From IMG/VR virus record IMGVR_UViG_3300030116_000149, positions 1 to 36,354 of that record: a DNA stretch of 36,354 nucleotides; one strand, 5' to 3'. The position numbers and the translations under genes are program-made. The notes beneath the pieces were generated by a model that was not told where the DNA came from, ran no database searches, and saw only the letters and a program-made list of their open reading frames with translations. The number at the start of each line of letters is the position of its first letter. The stretch's first letter is position 1. This document shows, in pieces, positions 16,938-24,369 of the stretch. The stretch comes from a virus.

Positions 16938-17772
16938 TTACTACCTCTACTAAATAACGTGGACCTGATGAATATGCGAAGCCTCTTACTTGAGGCCAAC
17001 ACTGCTTTTTGTAGGCACAATATGAGCATCCGACGGCGAGTTTCTGGTTGCCACTCTTTCCATCTGCGATAGATTCGTAGCAGACTTCTGGCGGTGTCGG
17101 CTGCTCCACTAGCTTTTTTATGTGGTCAATCCTGTCCTCAATGCTATAGGAGATCAGGTCATACACAGGCGCTTGTGTGTCCTCTGAGTCATACATCAGG
17201 TAAGTCAAGTGGCCATTCTGCTTGTCCATAGCAAGCCAGCCAAACTTCGTTGCACCTTCTGCATGTGCGTACCCTTTGATCTGCGCTATGTACCCAAACG
17301 GATCGTCATAAGCCAATGACCCATCTTTGAACTTCCTAAAACCATACGTGGACACTGACTTGACATCGGTAACGATACCGTCAATCTTGCAGTCCATGTG
17401 TCCCTTGATCCCATTGACTTCACACACCTTCTGCTCGTCAGTCACCTCGTGTCCAGCTGCACGAGTAAGGAACAACAGCAACTCCTCAATCAGATGCCCA
17501 TAGAGGAACTTCACGTAAGTGTGTGGTGGGATTACTTCACTGGGTTCCACTTCATTGAAGAGGTTCCACAGGTAGCGATCTTCGCGCCCAATGTTGGACA
17601 TACGGAGTGTCCTGTTATCCCGCTTCTTCTGCTCACCGAACTCCTGACGCATCAGGTCCTTGACGTTCTCGCCAAACTGCTCTATTGCAGCGTCGATGTC
17701 TACTCCTTCTTCTACCTCTTTGGTTGACACTACTTTGTAGATATCGTCCACTAGGTTGTATATGTTTTTCAT
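16903..17772 (-). CDS. PD-(D/E)xK exonuclease with a cysteine cluster (Cas4/RecB-like)
   Basis: The core nuclease motif is visible as GHMD (Asp127) and TDVKS (Asp136, Lys138), with a following QIKGYA (Gln164...Tyr168), typical of RecB/lambda-exonuclease-type folds. Cys231 and a C-terminal C-x2-C-x5-C set (Cys249, Cys252, Cys258) could bind an iron-sulphur cluster, as in Cas4/AddB nucleases. In T7-like genomes a 5'-3' exonuclease of host DNA sits in this position, so it may take the gp6 role. It follows the polymerase by 9 bases with AAGGA before its start. Confidence 0.82.
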   Translation of the reverse strand: MKNIYNLVDDIYKVVSTKEVEEGVDIDAAIEQFGENVKDLMRQEFGEQKKRDNRTLRMSNIGREDRYLWNLFNEVEPSEVIPPHTYVKFLYGHLIEELLLFLTRAAGHEVTDEQKVCEVNGIKGHMDCKIDGIVTDVKSVSTYGFRKFKDGSLAYDDPFGYIAQIKGYAHAEGATKFGWLAMDKQNGHLTYLMYDSEDTQAPVYDLISYSIEDRIDHIKKLVEQPTPPEVCYESIADGKSGNQKLAVGCSYCAYKKQCWPQVRGFAYSSGPRYLVEVVNEPKVPEIELP

Positions 17773-17781
17773 ATTGTTTCC

Positions 17782-19416
17782 TTAGTGAGTCTCTGCCCAC
17801 GTTGTGCCGACCTTGTACTCTCCGTCGAGTGGACATCTGAGGCCAAATTCCAAACCCGCCGCCTTGAGACACTCAACTGCGAGCCATCCATACTTCTCTG
17901 CTTGTTCTTCTGCAACCTCTGCCTGAACTTCGTCATGTATGTTCCCTATGAATTTGTAGTCGATGTTCCACTGCTTTGCGTAGTCATCAAGGATCACTAG
18001 TGCCTTCTTCATCACGATAGCACCAGCTGCTTGCAACAACGTGTTCAATGCAGCATGCTCGGATCTGACGTGAAGCTGCCTTCCGTCAAGTCCTTTAAGA
18101 TAGCCTCTCCCAGCAGCTCTGATAACTCGTTCTCGTAGACTTTCAAGAGCAGGTGTATTTCGTAGAAATCTCTGCTTAAGCTTTGCGCCATCAGATGCGC
18201 TTCCTCCGACGATACTTCCAATTTTAGCTTCTCCTGCTCCGTAAAGGAAAGCATAGATGAAAGTTTTTGCTTGAGGTCTAGTTTCAAGTCCAGCAGCCAT
18301 CTGGTTTCTTGTGTGTATGTCTTCAGTGAGGAGGACATTGGTAAACTCCTTGTCATTCATGTAGTGAGCCAGCATCCGCAACTCAAGTCCACTAGCGTCA
18401 AACCCCACCAGCTTCTTACCTTCTGGTACAGTCCAGCATGAGCGACACTCGTGTCCGTATGGACTGTGGCTTGCTGGGACTTGTGCCATGTTGGGTGACT
18501 GGTGTGTCATACGTCCAGTGACTGCACCGTTGCTGATGACGCGACCATGGACTCTACCGTCGTCCTGCTGTACGTGGTCTAGCCATGAGTGTACCTGTGC
18601 GTATCTCTTCTGTAGCATCAAGTACTCACTGACGACTCTAGCCTCTGGCAAGTCGATGGTGTCTAGGACAGCTTCGTCTACGATAGGATTGCCCTTCTCC
18701 GTAGTCTTCTCAAAGACCACACCAAGCCCAGATAGTCTCTTCGCAATCTGCTGCCTAGACCCGACATTAAAAACTTCAACCCTGTCCTTAAGGCGTTTGC
18801 CAGTCTTCTCAGACCACCTCTCATGGATAATCGGTGGAAATTTCTCCTGTAACTCCTCTTCGATTTCATTCATCCTCTCCTTGAATGTAGCACATAGCTC
18901 ATGCGCTAGTTGTTGATCCAAAACCCACCCATTGCGTTCCTGCTGCTGCACAATGCACTGGACCTTGTGTTCCAGCTTGATGGACTCAGCGGAGAAGTCC
19001 TTCATCTGCTGCTTCAGTTTCTGATGGACTGCTGCTGTGACTTTCACGTCCTGTATGCAGTAGTCAATCATCTCCTGACTGAGCCGTGACCAGTCGTCAT
19101 GATCACCTTTTGGGAAGCCCAACTCGTTACCCCAGTTCCTCAATGAGTGTCCACCTGACTTACTTGGGTCACATAAGCGTGACAAAACCAGTGTATCAAT
19201 GATCCTCTCAGACGCCACTGAGACGCCCCAGAGACGTTCTAGGACAGGGATATCGTAGCCTATTAGGTTGTGCCCAACGACGCTCACAGAGCCTCTGAGA
19301 GCCTCTCGTAGCGTTTCTGGTGTCGTGTGTACCTCCACATGGTCATTTTCCATGGTAACTACGCACCAAATGGTGTCAGGAGTCAAACCGTTGGCTTCCA
19401 AGTCCAGATAGATCAT
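17782..19416 (-). CDS. polA: Family A DNA polymerase (T7-type, replicative)
   Basis: The 544 residues hold an N-terminal proofreading exonuclease (DLE at 5-7, HNLIGYD at 49-55, YCIQD at 119-123) and a polymerase domain. Motif A is Asp340 in FDASGLELR. Motif B is R380-PQA-K384-TFI-Y388. Motif C is H494-D-E. Tyr388 aligns with E. coli Phe762, a tyrosine as in T7. It is about 160 residues shorter than T7 polymerase, and the thumb insert that binds thioredoxin in T7 is absent. The start overlaps the HNH gene by ATGA. Its partners are the helicase and SSB upstream. Confidence 0.95.
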   Translation of the reverse strand: MIYLDLEANGLTPDTIWCVVTMENDHVEVHTTPETLREALRGSVSVVGHNLIGYDIPVLERLWGVSVASERIIDTLVLSRLCDPSKSGGHSLRNWGNELGFPKGDHDDWSRLSQEMIDYCIQDVKVTAAVHQKLKQQMKDFSAESIKLEHKVQCIVQQQERNGWVLDQQLAHELCATFKERMNEIEEELQEKFPPIIHERWSEKTGKRLKDRVEVFNVGSRQQIAKRLSGLGVVFEKTTEKGNPIVDEAVLDTIDLPEARVVSEYLMLQKRYAQVHSWLDHVQQDDGRVHGRVISNGAVTGRMTHQSPNMAQVPASHSPYGHECRSCWTVPEGKKLVGFDASGLELRMLAHYMNDKEFTNVLLTEDIHTRNQMAAGLETRPQAKTFIYAFLYGAGEAKIGSIVGGSASDGAKLKQRFLRNTPALESLRERVIRAAGRGYLKGLDGRQLHVRSEHAALNTLLQAAGAIVMKKALVILDDYAKQWNIDYKFIGNIHDEVQAEVAEEQAEKYGWLAVECLKAAGLEFGLRCPLDGEYKVGTTWAETH

Positions 19417-19730
19417 GATAAGTCACCAAATAAGTCGTACTGTCTTACTTCTTCTGTCTTGTCTGCTGTGTTCACCTCCAGATAGTCCTTCTCATCTGTT
19501 GTTTTCTTTCGGTGGCAGTTAGCACAAAGAACTACGCAGTTTTCAAGCTCTTGTAGCAGGTTTGCCCAGCTGTAGTTATGAGCTTTTGACATCTTCATGC
19601 GCTTCAGTGACCTGTCCACATGGTCATAGTCCAGAGCTTCCGCAGTTTCGTTGTACCCACACTCGCTACAGCCCTTTGAAAGTTTGTAGTCCCGTAAGTA
19701 CTTCTGCTTCTCTGCTTTGTCAGCCCTCAT
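19413..19730 (-). CDS. HNH endonuclease (105 aa)
   Basis: The protein has two CxxC pairs (CSEC at 21-24 and CANC at 69-72) and an HNH core: DYDH at 34-37, Asn64 and His73. This is a small zinc-stabilised HNH nuclease like those in phage genomes, which can be homing-type or act in packaging and recombination. It overlaps the helicase stop (TGATG) and the polymerase start (ATGA), so it is embedded in the replication operon rather than a loose insertion. Its target is unknown. Confidence 0.85.
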   Translation of the reverse strand: MRADKAEKQKYLRDYKLSKGCSECGYNETAEALDYDHVDRSLKRMKMSKAHNYSWANLLQELENCVVLCANCHRKKTTDEKDYLEVNTADKTEEVRQYDLFGDLS

Positions 19731-21349
19731 CAGAAGTCGTCCCCAATGTGTGGGTTAGGTACTTCAGCTAGGCGACCTGTTGTGCGATCATAATTAAGCC
19801 AACAAGCAGGGCCAGTTTCACCAGTGTAACGATTCTTGAGGACCCTGACCGTGGTTGTGTTCCTGATGTCTTCGTTTTCATGCTGCTGATCTCGCTCCAT
19901 GCCTATTACTATGTCGGACAACTGTGCGATTGCTTGTGACCCACGTAACTCACCCAAGCTGATCTGAGCGCCATCTTCATGAGCTTTGCCCTGTGATCTG
20001 CGTAGGTGTGATACGAGGAACAAACATATCCCAGTCTCAGCCACGAGTGTCCTGAGCTTAGTCATGATCTCGTCAATCGCTTTGCGTTCGTCACCTGACT
20101 CCTGTGAGGACACAACGATGCTCAAGTGGTCCAAGATGACAAACTTGCAGTCCAGAGCTTTCGCCATGTACCGCACTCGTGCCAAGAGGTTGTCAGCCGA
20201 AGTTGACCCCCAATGGTCAAACAAGTAGTACCTGCCTGTGCCTAGCGTGTCCTCCCAGAACGGACGCAAGTGTTCAACCGGCGTGTCTTCCTCTAGGTGT
20301 AACGGACGGTTAGCTGATACTGACATGATGCCCAGCGTGGTACGAGACAAGTCCTCCTCAAGTGCCAATACGCCGATGTTGCCTCTGCAACGCTTGAGTA
20401 GGTCGTACTCTATCTCGCGTATGAACTGACTTTTACCCATACCACTACCACTGGTGATTGTCACTAGCTCATAAGGTCTGTGACCACGAGTCAGCTGGTT
20501 CAAGCCTTCCCATGGATATGGGGTGGACTTGACTTTGCGCTTCTCAACCAGTGCTTCCCATGTGTCCACGCCAGCTACAATACCGTCAGGTCTGTAGATC
20601 TTGGCATTCCACCATGCCTGAGTGAACTCCTTGACTTTGTTCGCCATGAGCATGTCACTGGCGTCCTTGAGTGGGAGCTTGACGATCTTCAGCTTGTTGG
20701 GGCTAAAGATGTCCTTCACCTGATCGACTGCTGCGTCACCAGCTTTGTCGTTATCGAAGCACAGAACTACCTGCTCATAACCTTCGATCCACTCCAGCTG
20801 CTCCTTGATCTCCTTGGCTGCGTTAGCTGCCCCTGCTCGTAGAGACACTACGTCCCACTTCCTGCCGGACATCTCATATACTGCAAGAGCGTCCAGTTCA
20901 CCCTCTGTAATAGTTAAGTATCGGTTAGTTGTGCACTTGTTCTGACCAAAAAAGCCAACTCCAGTAACGTCACCAGTAGTGTGGAAGTTCTTGGTCTTCA
21001 CTTCTCGTACTTTTGCAGATCCTACTTCGTTTGTGTCGATCTTGTAGTACGGGTAGTAATGCTTAATGATCTCACCCGTGGTTGAGTACTCCACAGTCAC
21101 ACCGAAGTGCTTACAAGTCTCCTGTGAAAGCCTACGTTGGGGTATTGCCGCTACTGTGCCTCCCATGTTAAGGCGACATGCTTTAACTGGTGCTGCTTCA
21201 GTTATTTGTGTTATCATGTTACCGCCATTGATATGGTAGTTGCACCCAGCGGCGAAGCAATGCGCTCCACCGTCTGAGTAGATTGCGAGAGCATCCGAAG
21301 AACCGCACTTCGGACACCCCACATGCTTGACAAAAGTGGACCTAGACAC
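19730..21349 (-). CDS. Primase-helicase (T7 gp4-type)
   Basis: This fused enzyme makes RNA primers and unwinds DNA at the fork. An N-terminal zinc-binding domain has Cys12, Cys15, Cys31 and Cys36. A TOPRIM core follows (TEGELDA at 148-154, CFDNDKAG at 197-204). The DnaB/RecA helicase domain has Walker A GSGMGKS at 301-307, Walker B-like FVILDHLSIV and the RGSQAIAQLSD segment near the end. The start is a GTG overlapping the SSB stop by one base (TAGTG). It is transcribed with SSB and followed by HNH and polymerase, the classic replisome order. Confidence 0.95.
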   Translation of the reverse strand: MSRSTFVKHVGCPKCGSSDALAIYSDGGAHCFAAGCNYHINGGNMITQITEAAPVKACRLNMGGTVAAIPQRRLSQETCKHFGVTVEYSTTGEIIKHYYPYYKIDTNEVGSAKVREVKTKNFHTTGDVTGVGFFGQNKCTTNRYLTITEGELDALAVYEMSGRKWDVVSLRAGAANAAKEIKEQLEWIEGYEQVVLCFDNDKAGDAAVDQVKDIFSPNKLKIVKLPLKDASDMLMANKVKEFTQAWWNAKIYRPDGIVAGVDTWEALVEKRKVKSTPYPWEGLNQLTRGHRPYELVTITSGSGMGKSQFIREIEYDLLKRCRGNIGVLALEEDLSRTTLGIMSVSANRPLHLEEDTPVEHLRPFWEDTLGTGRYYLFDHWGSTSADNLLARVRYMAKALDCKFVILDHLSIVVSSQESGDERKAIDEIMTKLRTLVAETGICLFLVSHLRRSQGKAHEDGAQISLGELRGSQAIAQLSDIVIGMERDQQHENEDIRNTTTVRVLKNRYTGETGPACWLNYDRTTGRLAEVPNPHIGDDF

Positions 21350-21732
21350 TAGAAGTCTCCAGAGTCACCTTCAGTCATCTCTGCTTCTTCCAACACCTTG
21401 ACTGCTTCCAGATACGTAGCTACACCGTGTACAGGATGAGGCTGACCCAAGACGTACTTCAGGCGTACCTTTGAGTTGTATGGGACTTCACCATCGTACC
21501 TGTTGCCTTCTGCGTCAAACCGCTTGATTTCAAACTTGGACTTGAACTTACGCTGTTTAGCGCCTTGGTAGTCCTTGATTTTGACACCTTGTGCCGCCAA
21601 TGCCGTAGCGTCATCTTCTGACAACGTAATGGTCATGGAGTACGCACCAGTGTCCTGTCCATTGAATACGTCATGCTGCGTTACGTTGCTGAAGTTTACT
21701 ACGCCTTCGATTGTTGTTGCTTGTGCTGCCAT
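21349..21732 (-). CDS. ssb: Single-stranded DNA-binding protein (T7 gp2.5-like)
   Basis: A 127-residue protein with an OB-fold-like strand pattern (TIEGVVNFSNVTQHDVFNGQ..., KFKSKFEIKRFDAEGNRY, SKVRLKYVLGQP). It has an acidic C-terminal tail ending in Asp-Phe (EEAEMTEGDSGDF), the hallmark by which gp2.5 contacts the helicase and polymerase. It coats single strands at the fork. It is the first gene after the strong promoter at 21795-21823, and its stop overlaps the primase-helicase start. Confidence 0.88.
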   Translation of the reverse strand: MAAQATTIEGVVNFSNVTQHDVFNGQDTGAYSMTITLSEDDATALAAQGVKIKDYQGAKQRKFKSKFEIKRFDAEGNRYDGEVPYNSKVRLKYVLGQPHPVHGVATYLEAVKVLEEAEMTEGDSGDF

Positions 21733-21794
21733 ATGGAATAATCTCCGTTTATCGTCTTCTGTTTTAACCTAGAACTCTCTCTAGATGTACTAAT

Positions 21795-21823
21795 ATTATA
21801 CCACGGTTCTCCACCCGTGTCAC
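21795..21823 (-). promoter_or_regulatory. Sigma-70-type promoter for the replisome operon
   Basis: On the minus strand: -35 GTGACA (21823-21818), 17-base spacer, -10 TATAAT (21800-21795) with extended TGg. The -35 overlaps the 3' end of the lipoprotein gene. The predicted start gives a leader of about 50-60 bases to the SSB ATG at 21732. This is the best -10 match in the window. Confidence 0.72.
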
Positions 21824-22098
21824 GCCCAACGTGCACAAACTGGCTTGTACACTCGTTTTCTTGTGCAGATCACGGACCATGGGTTAGCGTAGGTGCAGTT
21901 GAACTCCTGAGTAGGAACTACACGCATGTCGGTGCAGTACTCTGCATCACTGGACCTACTAACGCAGCCTGTGGCCATAAACATAAGTAATACTAAAGTA
22001 GACTTCTGTAGTAACTTCTTTAGTCTACTACTACTGTTAACTTCTTTAGTTTTATACTTAAGTAGTGACATAGGTACTACTTTAGTAGAGGGTATCAT
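21820..22098 (-). CDS. Small lipoprotein (92 aa), cysteine-rich
   Basis: A hydrophobic segment ends in a lipobox (LVLLMFMATGC, Cys at about residue 45), predicting export and acylation. The mature part is about 48 residues with five cysteines (CVSRSSDAEYC, FNC, VIC, PVC). I use the ATG at 22098, with GGAG 7 bases upstream; the ATG at 22071 would give a shorter leader but lacks a ribosome site. It sits among early/replication genes, unlike normal spanins, so superinfection exclusion or envelope modification is a possibility. An Rz1-like spanin was considered, but there is no proline-rich tail. Confidence 0.7.
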   Translation of the reverse strand: MIPSTKVVPMSLLKYKTKEVNSSSRLKKLLQKSTLVLLMFMATGCVSRSSDAEYCTDMRVVPTQEFNCTYANPWSVICTRKRVYKPVCARWA

Positions 22099-22276
22099 AG
22101 TTGTTCTCCATTGTCAAGTGTTTTCTAGTGAAGTCATCAAAAAAACTATCGTCTTCCCATTCGCAGGCTTGTGAGCTGTTGAAGCAGATACTACACAGGT
22201 CATAAAACTCACCATTTGGGTCCTTACGTGTTAACTCTGCGTCCTCTAGGATCGTGTTGCATGCCTTACATCTCAT
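22082..22276 (-). CDS. Zinc-ribbon-like small protein (64 aa)
   Basis: Two CxxC pairs (CKAC at 3-6 and CSIC at 28-31) predict a zinc ribbon, followed by an acidic C-terminal half (CEWEDDSFFDDF). GGAGG lies 9 bases upstream of the start. It overlaps the preceding gene by 11 bases and the lipoprotein gene by 17 bases. Proteins of this design are common in T7-like marine phages, usually without known function. It could bind nucleic acid or a host protein; this is inference. Confidence 0.75.
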   Translation of the reverse strand: MRCKACNTILEDAELTRKDPNGEFYDLCSICFNSSQACEWEDDSFFDDFTRKHLTMENNYDTLY

Positions 22277-22496
22277 CTTTAACTTCCTCCGAATAGCTAT
22301 AGTAAAATCTGTCTCTGTGTAACCTAAATAAGTCTGTAGGTATCATGGTTCTGTATTTCTCCCGAAGGAGTCTCTTCAGTACAAACTGTAGGTCACCGAA
22401 GTTGAGATTGTGCATCTCATCGATGGCTAAGTCGTCAGCCATTCGTTCTACATCAGTCTCAGTTACGTAGTGATCTAGGATCTCTTCATTCATCAT
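22266..22496 (-). CDS. Hypothetical protein (76 aa)
   Basis: The gene starts with two adjacent ATG codons after AAGGAG and overlaps both neighbours. The protein is acidic at its start (MNEEILDHYVTETDVERMADDLA) and basic/aromatic later (KRLLREKYRTMIPTDLFRLHRDRFYYSYSEE), likely all helical. No family was recognised and no membrane segment is present. It belongs to the cluster of small early genes downstream of thyX. Confidence rests on the start signal and the tight gene packing. Confidence 0.7.
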   Translation of the reverse strand: MMNEEILDHYVTETDVERMADDLAIDEMHNLNFGDLQFVLKRLLREKYRTMIPTDLFRLHRDRFYYSYSEEVKDEM

Positions 22497-22617
22497 CGTA
22501 CTCCTTGTGTACTTTGTTTACGTCTACAATCAACACATAGAACATCATAAAAAGGACCACTGGAAGCCACGCAGGTGCTGTCACCAGCATCATCAGTGCT
22601 TTCTTAAGTCTCTTCAC
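22486..22617 (-). CDS. Tiny inner-membrane protein (43 aa)
   Basis: It has a GTG start with AAAGGAG 7-9 bases upstream, inside the end of thyX. The product is MKRLKKALMMLVTAPAWLPV followed by more hydrophobic residues and a charged tail (VNKVHKEYDDE): a positive N-terminus and one transmembrane helix over about residues 8-31. Its stop overlaps the next start. It could be a host-membrane effector or small toxin-like early protein; the size alone does not tell. Confidence 0.55.
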   Translation of the reverse strand: MKRLKKALMMLVTAPAWLPVVLFMMFYVLIVDVNKVHKEYDDE

Positions 22618-23269
22618 CGTGGTTCTCCTTTAGTGCGTCCCAACTGGACATCAATGGTATCATACTACTCACCTTCTCGTCAATCAAATTAGCCACTAGT
22701 CGGCACTCCAGCTGTGCATCCGGTGCTGACCGTAGATTAACCACTCGTGCAAAGGCTGCTAGTGATCCAGTCCAGTACCACTCCGTCATCATGGACTGAG
22801 GTAGTACCATACGAGCCTGCTCTGGTGCTATCTTCTTGTCTTCCACCATGTGGTGATACAGCTTCTCAGCTTTAGTCATTAGGTCCCAGTACTCCATGAA
22901 GACCAGAGAGTCCCGCTCTAGGACTTCATCAGATGACCCCTGCTTCTTATCGTCCGCTCTGATCCTCCACAGTTCAGGATTGTAGAACTCTGGTGCATCG
23001 TCTACGTACCTACGGCTGACTTCATTCCACACTAGCCCCACCTGATGCTTCACTAGCTGCCTAGCGATGAACACTGGTGCTTTGACCCTAAATTGAAGCT
23101 GTACGTGGCCGAATGGGGTCCAGTGTTTATGCTTGGCTAGGTACTTAATTAGCTTCACATCGCCCTCTGTGAGCGTCTTGTGGTGCTTCTGGAATGACAC
23201 ACGGGCTGCATTAGCTACAGTCAAGTCATTCCCCATGCTGTTCAATAGTTCAACTTCTACACTGCTCAT
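22604..23269 (-). CDS. thyX: Flavin-dependent thymidylate synthase
   Basis: This enzyme makes dTMP from dUMP using methylene-tetrahydrofolate and FAD. The 221-residue length and the patterns KHKHWTPFGHVQLQFRVKAPVFIARQL, WNEVSRRYV and RVVNLRSAPDAQLECR are ThyX-type. The usual RHR signature is KHQ here (Lys74-His75-Gln76), and one extra residue precedes Asn82-Glu83. It overlaps the upstream gene (ATGA) and a tiny membrane protein gene downstream. Together with the RNR it raises the nucleotide supply for phage DNA. Confidence 0.92.
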   Translation of the reverse strand: MSSVEVELLNSMGNDLTVANAARVSFQKHHKTLTEGDVKLIKYLAKHKHWTPFGHVQLQFRVKAPVFIARQLVKHQVGLVWNEVSRRYVDDAPEFYNPELWRIRADDKKQGSSDEVLERDSLVFMEYWDLMTKAEKLYHHMVEDKKIAPEQARMVLPQSMMTEWYWTGSLAAFARVVNLRSAPDAQLECRLVANLIDEKVSSMIPLMSSWDALKENHGEET

Positions 23270-23454
23270 AGTGCTCTGTCTCCTGCTACACCTATGAAGT
23301 ACATCACTAGAATGGCCATAGATGCGACCATGAAGCCTATGACCACGATGTCAAGCAGGTCTTCATCAGTCTTCACGTAGCCGTCTCTGAAGTCTTCATA
23401 AATCATCTGTATCTCTGATGCTGCCCAATTGTATAGCCTTTTGAATATGTTCAT
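23266..23454 (-). CDS. Small membrane protein (62 aa)
   Basis: I choose the ATG at 23454 (MNIFKRLYNWAASEIQM), which overlaps the previous stop as ATGA; an ATG four codons earlier has no better ribosome site. The C-terminal part is a membrane helix (LLDIVVIGFMVASMAILVMYFIGVA), and the N-terminal part is amphipathic. Its stop overlaps the thyX start. The function is unknown; small early membrane proteins often modulate the host envelope or exclude other phages, which is only a possibility here. Confidence 0.6.
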   Translation of the reverse strand: MNIFKRLYNWAASEIQMIYEDFRDGYVKTDEDLLDIVVIGFMVASMAILVMYFIGVAGDRAL

Positions 23455-23726
23455 ACGTTCACCCATTCGTCTTTAATCACTAGTTTCACTGTAACCTCAC
23501 CGTCGGGATAACTCTCATAAGCTTCCTTGATTTTATTTCTCAAGTCTAGCCATGTCTGCAGCTGGTCTTCTTCGCCTAAATCATAGTCCCTATAGCCAGC
23601 AACATAGGCCAAACGTGTAACGCCTATCTGCTCTACGGTTTTGTCTTCGTTTACTTTGTAGTCCTTTGTAAAAGCTTCTACGTAGTAATCTGCGTTGTCT
23701 TCGCTTATGTGTACTTCTACAGCCAT
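23451..23726 (-). CDS. Hypothetical protein (91 aa)
   Basis: It starts after GGGAGA and overlaps the upstream gene by 10 bases. The protein is acidic with alternating beta-like strands (VEVHISEDNADYYVEAFTKDY, GEVTVKLVIKDEW) around a helical centre (TWLDLRNKIKEAYESY). No family was recognised; there is no membrane segment and there are no cysteines. It is part of the early minus-strand gene cluster ahead of thyX. A host-interaction role would fit its position, but nothing in the sequence shows it. Confidence 0.7.
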   Translation of the reverse strand: MAVEVHISEDNADYYVEAFTKDYKVNEDKTVEQIGVTRLAYVAGYRDYDLGEEDQLQTWLDLRNKIKEAYESYPDGEVTVKLVIKDEWVNV

Positions 23727-24187
23727 TGTGGTTTCTCCCGTTTAGTCCATCTCATGTCAATTTCATTCTCACGCACTCTATAGTAGTCCCGATAGGCTGC
23801 TATCGTGTCTAAGCCTCTGCACTCGTCATACATACACTGCGGTGGTTCTACAAATGGCAGATCCGGCAGCGCATCGGGTACTTGTGACAGGTGAGGCAAT
23901 AGGCGCTCTGTGGCATGATGTTTGCCGTAGCGGTGCGTATATTCAGCAAATAGTGCACGTAGATGCTGTAACCCGTGTTTGTACGCAATCTGAGACGATC
24001 TGAGCCACTTTGTGCTGGGGTGGTTAGCATGGGTAGGCTTATACACAAAGTCCGCTTGTGGGGACTCTGTGAGCCTGTGAGCCGTACTCAGCATCTGAGC
24101 AGTCTCTAGGATCATCTTGACTACGTGCTTATCACATAGCGCCCTAGCTGCCTGCGTAGGGCACTCTTCCACATAAAAGTAATTCAT
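23717..24187 (-). CDS. Conserved phage protein with CDKHVVKM motif (156 aa)
   Basis: The motif ALCDKHVVKMILETAQMLSTAHR (residues about 17-39) marks a family that is widespread in marine and other phages and usually left unnamed. I considered a pyrimidine-dimer glycosylase relation because some homologues carry that name, but the T4 endonuclease V catalytic pattern is not visible. Many His/Tyr/Arg residues follow (KHGLQHLRALFAEYTHRYGKHH), and the end is RWTKREKPQWL. The start overlaps the upstream stop by ATGA. Nucleic-acid binding is plausible but unproven. Confidence 0.7.
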   Translation of the reverse strand: MNYFYVEECPTQAARALCDKHVVKMILETAQMLSTAHRLTESPQADFVYKPTHANHPSTKWLRSSQIAYKHGLQHLRALFAEYTHRYGKHHATERLLPHLSQVPDALPDLPFVEPPQCMYDECRGLDTIAAYRDYYRVRENEIDMRWTKREKPQWL

Positions 24188-24369
24188 GCCGTATCCCTTA
24201 TGAAGTTTTCGTAATCGTTTAGCGCCATCTTAATTGCTGTTTCTCTTTTACAATCTTTTGGAAAGTACCACCCTTGCGGCTCGCGTGGAAACTTCCAGCG
24301 ACTAACCCTGACAGTATACCCAATCGGTTTGCCGTTGTGCTTCGCCACTTGTTTAATTTTGATTCGCAT
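24184..24369 (-). CDS. Small basic hypothetical protein (61 aa)
   Basis: I use the ATG at 24369 (MRIKIKQVAKHNGKPIGY), with AAGGAG 6 bases upstream; a longer frame to 24417 lies inside the previous gene. The protein is basic and mostly short strands (TVRVSRWKFPREPQGWYFP) with a C-terminal helix (AIKMALNDYENFIRD), reminiscent of small DNA-binding folds such as integrase arm-type or AP2-like modules, though no family can be assigned. It overlaps the next gene by ATGA. Confidence 0.65.
   Translation of the reverse strand: MRIKIKQVAKHNGKPIGYTVRVSRWKFPREPQGWYFPKDCKRETAIKMALNDYENFIRDTA

Noticed and set aside
21820-22098. Outer-membrane spanin (Rz1-like) call
   Set aside because: There is a lipobox but no proline-rich mature region and no overlapping inner-membrane spanin; the gene lies in the replication arm.
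23717-24187. Firm call of T4-type pyrimidine-dimer glycosylase
   Set aside because: The T4 endonuclease V N-terminal Thr-Arg-Ile-Asn pattern and its catalytic Glu context are not visible, so only the motif family is reported.
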